Assembly (NCBI RefSeq): GCF_030433895.1
Contig: NZ_JARUXE010000003.1
Coordinates: 106,341 to 170,340 of the forward strand
Direction of reading: 5' to 3'
Origin: Arthrobacter sp. PsM3
GTDB lineage: Bacteria; Actinomycetota; Actinomycetes; Actinomycetales; Micrococcaceae
Length of the DNA: 64,000 bases
Each line of letters opens with the position of its first letter. The first letter of the stretch is position 1. The translations under genes were made by a program, and so were the position numbers. The notes beneath the pieces were generated by a model that was not told the origin of the DNA, searched no databases, and saw nothing but the letters and a program-made list of their open reading frames with translations. Below are positions 60,660 through 64,000 of this stretch, piece by piece.

Positions 60660-61553
60660 CTAGGCGGTGCGCTTCGTGGGCGCGAGGACCTTGATGACTG
60701 CGGAATCGTCTGCAGCGGCGAGGCCCTGGGCCTGGCCGAGGAGGTACAGCTGTTCGGCTGCGGCGGCCACCGGGGCGGCCAGGCCGGCGGCGCGGGTCGC
60801 CTTGCCGACGATGCCCATGTCCTTGACGAAGATGTCAAGGCGGCTGAGGACCTCCGCACCGTTTTCCGTGTAGGCCTCGAGGATCCGGGGTCCACGGTTG
60901 GACAGCATGAACGACCCGGCGGCGCCGGCTTCCAGGGCTGCGAGGGTCTTGGCCTGGTCAAGGCCGAGCGCGTCCGCGAGGGCCATTGCCTCGGCCGCGG
61001 CGGCGATGTGAATCCCGCAGAGCAGCTGGTTGACGGTCTTGAGGGCCTGCCCGTCGCCGGGCTTGTCCCCCACCACGGTGAGGGTGGAGGCGAGCAGCTC
61101 CAGGACCGGGCGGGCCGCTTCGAGCGCCTTCGGTTCGGCGCCGACGACGATCAGCAGATCGCCTTCGCCGGCGCGCTTGGGTCCGCCGGAGAGCGGTGCG
61201 TCCACGAGGGAGACGCCAAATGCCGCGAGCCGGGCGACGGTGGCGGGAATGGCGTCGGTGCCGACGGTGCTGCCCAGGATCACGACGGCGCCCGGCTTCA
61301 GCACGGGGGCGACGCCGTTCTCGCCGAAGAGGACGTCGTCCAGCTGTTCCCCGTTGCGCACGGCGAGCAGCAGGGCGTCGGCGCCCTCGGCCGCTTTGCG
61401 GGCGGACGCGAAAGTGCGGACGCCGGCCTCCTCAGCGAGCCGCAGGCGCGGTGCGGCGATGTCGAAGCCGTGGACGGTCAGCTGGGTGGCCAGCCGGGTG
61501 GCCATGGGCAGGCCCATGGCGCCAAGGCCGAGGACGGTGACTTTGTAGTTCAT
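60660..61553 (-). CDS. Beta-hydroxyacid dehydrogenase, LtnD/3-HIBADH-like
   Basis: A 297-residue NAD-dependent oxidoreductase: Rossmann GLGAMGLPMA (8-17), the SGGPKRAGEG substrate loop, and KTVNQLLCG with the catalytic Lys. It belongs to the 3-hydroxyisobutyrate dehydrogenase family that includes LtnD, which oxidises L-threonate or erythronate at C2. ATG at 61553 has GGAG 6-7 nt upstream. It lies 37 nt downstream of the kinase gene, the pairing seen in four-carbon acid sugar pathways. Confidence 0.87.
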   Translation of the reverse strand: MNYKVTVLGLGAMGLPMATRLATQLTVHGFDIAAPRLRLAEEAGVRTFASARKAAEGADALLLAVRNGEQLDDVLFGENGVAPVLKPGAVVILGSTVGTDAIPATVARLAAFGVSLVDAPLSGGPKRAGEGDLLIVVGAEPKALEAARPVLELLASTLTVVGDKPGDGQALKTVNQLLCGIHIAAAAEAMALADALGLDQAKTLAALEAGAAGSFMLSNRGPRILEAYTENGAEVLSRLDIFVKDMGIVGKATRAAGLAAPVAAAAEQLYLLGQAQGLAAADDSAVIKVLAPTKRTA

Positions 61554-61590
61554 GGTTTTCTCCATTGAAATGAGGGTCTTGGGGTGGGGA

Positions 61591-63129
61591 TCAGAAGGTG
61601 TTGCTGAGCTTGCGGGTGACCTGGGCCAGGGACTGGTCGTCACCGACGTTGCCGGCGAAGACGATGAACGGAATGCCTTTTGCGGGGCCGTCCACCGGCT
61701 CCCACAGGCTGACGATGCCCGGCAGCATGGGGCCCCGGACAATGGCATGGCGGATTTCCAGGCCGTGGGCGGCGACGTCCGAGGACGTGATGCCTCCCTT
61801 CGCGATCACAAAGCGCGGCGGGAAGGTTTTCAGGGTCCGGTTCACCACGGCGACGATGGCGGCGGACACGGTGCGGGCGATCCGGAGGCTCTCGGCGGCG
61901 TCGTCGGTCCTGATGAGCAGCCGGCTCGTGTGGAGGATGACGTCGGCGCTGTGCAGGGATTCGACGACGTTCCGGACGAGATCGTCGAGGTAGCTACCAG
62001 CACTGCCGCCGAGCAGCTTTTCGACGTTGATTTCCACGATGCGCGCGGAACTGTGCTGTTCGACGAGGGCCTGGAGCTGGCGTGTGGTGACACCGACGTG
62101 CGAGCCGACCACGATCAGGCCGCCGGCGTCGGACGGCGTGTTCCCCGCGTAGGCTTCCTCGCCGCTGAGCTCGGCGCGGATTTCCTGGCCGATGCGGCCG
62201 CGGACAAACGGCGGACCCACCCTGTAGAGCAGCTTCTTGCCGCGCCGTTCCGCTTCCTGCAGGCCCAGCGCCAGGGCCCGGAGGTCGTTTTCAGTAACGA
62301 TGTCGGCCACGATCGGGGTGGAGCCGGTGGCGGGATCGATGGCGTCCGCGATGGCCTTGGCCGAGACCTGGGGGTCACCGTCCGGGCCCGCGGCGCGGAT
62401 GACGTCCAGGGTCAGCACGATCACGGATTCCGCCGCAAAGCGGCCCTGGGATTTCTCCTCCACGTACTTGGCCAGTTCGGAATTGGCGAAGCCGAAGCTG
62501 GCGTCCCTGGCGAATTCGGTCTCGGCCACCGGGGTGAGCTTGCCGGCGTCGTCGCCGGTGCCGCGCATGAAGTGCACGCCGCCGATCGTGACGCGCCCGG
62601 CGTCGGGGAACGCGGGGACGATCACGACGCCGTCCGTCACCTCGCCGCTGACAGCGGCGACGGTCGCCGCGATCGTGTCCGGTTCCAGCGGGTAATGGCC
62701 GCGGAGGGTGGAGTCGCTGCGGCTCACGAACCCCAGGCGCAGCCCGGAACCGGTGCCGCTGGAACCTGCGCCGTTACTTTCGAGGGCGGCGGCCGCGAGG
62801 GCGTTCCGGACTACCTCCTCGTTGCGGGCGGCAGCCTCGGCGGGGTCAAGGCTCCGCGTGTTGGTCAGGACATATACGGCGTCCGGGCGGCGGCCGTTGA
62901 TGCGGTGGGTAAAGGCCCAGGTGAAGTCGGAGACGTCCCAGCGGGTGAGGACCGGCAGGTCCGCGACGGACTGCGTCCCCGTCGGATCGTCGTCGAGCAC
63001 CACCAGGATCCGGGGGGACGACTCAGCGGCGGCATCGAGGGCCGCGGCGACGGTCCGCGCGGGAATCCGGACCTCGGCCGGGAAGGCGGCCAGCACATCT
63101 GCTTCAAAAAGCTCTGATTCAAAAGGCAC
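61591..63129 (-). CDS. DUF1537 four-carbon acid-sugar kinase (OtnK/DtnK type)
   Basis: A 512-residue DUF1537 kinase. VVLDDDPTGTQSVADLPVLT (about 43-62) is the N-terminal substrate-binding hallmark and the C-terminal part with RFVIAKGGITSSDVAAHGL (nucleotide-binding) confirms the family. It phosphorylates a 2- or 3-oxo-tetronate or a related sugar acid. The GTG at 63129 is chosen because GGAG lies 6 nt upstream; longer in-frame starts would run into the operator at 63173-63187. First gene of the divergent operon. Confidence 0.9.
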   Translation of the reverse strand: MPFESELFEADVLAAFPAEVRIPARTVAAALDAAAESSPRILVVLDDDPTGTQSVADLPVLTRWDVSDFTWAFTHRINGRRPDAVYVLTNTRSLDPAEAAARNEEVVRNALAAAALESNGAGSSGTGSGLRLGFVSRSDSTLRGHYPLEPDTIAATVAAVSGEVTDGVVIVPAFPDAGRVTIGGVHFMRGTGDDAGKLTPVAETEFARDASFGFANSELAKYVEEKSQGRFAAESVIVLTLDVIRAAGPDGDPQVSAKAIADAIDPATGSTPIVADIVTENDLRALALGLQEAERRGKKLLYRVGPPFVRGRIGQEIRAELSGEEAYAGNTPSDAGGLIVVGSHVGVTTRQLQALVEQHSSARIVEINVEKLLGGSAGSYLDDLVRNVVESLHSADVILHTSRLLIRTDDAAESLRIARTVSAAIVAVVNRTLKTFPPRFVIAKGGITSSDVAAHGLEIRHAIVRGPMLPGIVSLWEPVDGPAKGIPFIVFAGNVGDDQSLAQVTRKLSNTF

Positions 63130-63172
63130 TTGCACTCCATTGTGGGGAACTCTGCTACGTAAGTGATTTGTA

Positions 63173-63187
63173 AGATGTCTGACATCT
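63173..63187. promoter_or_regulatory. GntR/FadR-type operator AGATGTC-T-GACATCT
   Basis: A perfect 7-bp inverted repeat with a one-base centre, centred on TGTCTGACA, matches the FCD-type GntR half-site pattern. It lies between the divergent kinase operon and the GntR gene. It overlaps a CTGACA (-35-like, 63179-63184) spaced 16 nt from TAGTGT (63201-63206), a likely promoter of the GntR gene. Confidence 0.7.
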
Positions 63188-63206
63188 AACATTTGAATGC
63201 TAGTGT
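63179..63206 (+). promoter_or_regulatory. Promoter of the GntR gene
   Basis: CTGACA (63179-63184), 16-nt spacer, TAGTGT (63201-63206). The palindromic operator covers the -35 box, so the regulator would repress its own gene. Confidence 0.45.
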
Positions 63207-63236
63207 GGCACACGGCACAAAGACGCGCAAGTAGAC

Positions 63237-64000
<764 letters not shown>

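Overview
The window is about 64 kb of very GC-rich DNA with compact operons, many GTG/TTG starts, frequent 1-4 nt gene overlaps and a Ku/LigD non-homologous end-joining (NHEJ) pair. Gene content (narGHJI, the fructose PTS, GAF-ANTAR and DUF6458 proteins, a GH65/PgmB pair) and base composition fit an actinobacterium of the Micrococcaceae (Arthrobacter/Pseudarthrobacter-like). This is inferred from gene content; no rRNA or other phylogenetic marker is present. The right end is a run of 30 G, which looks like a contig end or sequencing artefact rather than biology.

Layout. 1-461: start of a P-type cation ATPase running off the left edge. 0.6-4.9 kb: ABC exporter pair, TetR repressor and 14-TM drug exporter, with related operators. 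4.9-5.4 kb: decayed aminoglycoside-phosphotransferase-like gene. 5.7-9.1 kb: three-gene operon of an acyl-CoA-dehydrogenase-like protein, a fused PIG-L deacetylase/methyltransferase and a glycosyltransferase. 9.2-12.4 kb: O-methyltransferase, thiamine-binding protein, TetR + YkvA-like membrane protein, ANTAR RNA-binding regulator. 12.5-13.9 kb: IS5-type remnant abutting a polysaccharide deacetylase. 14.2-18.4 kb: AzlCD amino-acid exporter with a DoxX-like protein, then an ABC-2 exporter behind an 18-bp perfect palindrome. 18.4-20.7 kb: glycerophosphodiesterase and DUF445 protein. 20.7-28.9 kb: respiratory nitrate reductase narGHJI plus narK. 29-33.8 kb: 5-oxoprolinase subunit A, a hydrophobic unknown, an aldehyde dehydrogenase and an MFS exporter. 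33.9-37 kb: GH65 disaccharide phosphorylase with beta-phosphoglucomutase. 37.5-39.4 kb: esterase and orphan ketoacyl synthase. 40-44.7 kb: fruR-fruK-fruA-ptsH behind a repeat-rich gap and a CRP/GlxR-type site. 44.8-45.8 kb: deleted sugar-efflux pseudogene. 46-50.4 kb: SRPBCC protein, Rho-N/SAP-like protein, Ku and LigD. 50.4-58.2 kb: small hydrophilic proteins, transporters, SDR, STAS-like, GNAT, acyltransferase and DUF1304 proteins. 58.2-64 kb: sugar-acid catabolic cluster (class II aldolase, GntP, beta-hydroxyacid dehydrogenase, DUF1537 kinase) divergent from a GntR/FadR-type regulator, with a palindromic operator between them.

The genes support a soil-type heterotroph that can respire nitrate, take up fructose by PTS, phosphorolyse an alpha-glucosyl disaccharide and degrade a sugar acid. 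At least nine genes carry a TANNNT box exactly 6 nt before ATG, the geometry expected of leaderless mRNAs. Three genes are clearly broken (APH-like, IS5 transposase, SetA-like MFS). No tRNA, rRNA or CRISPR array was found.
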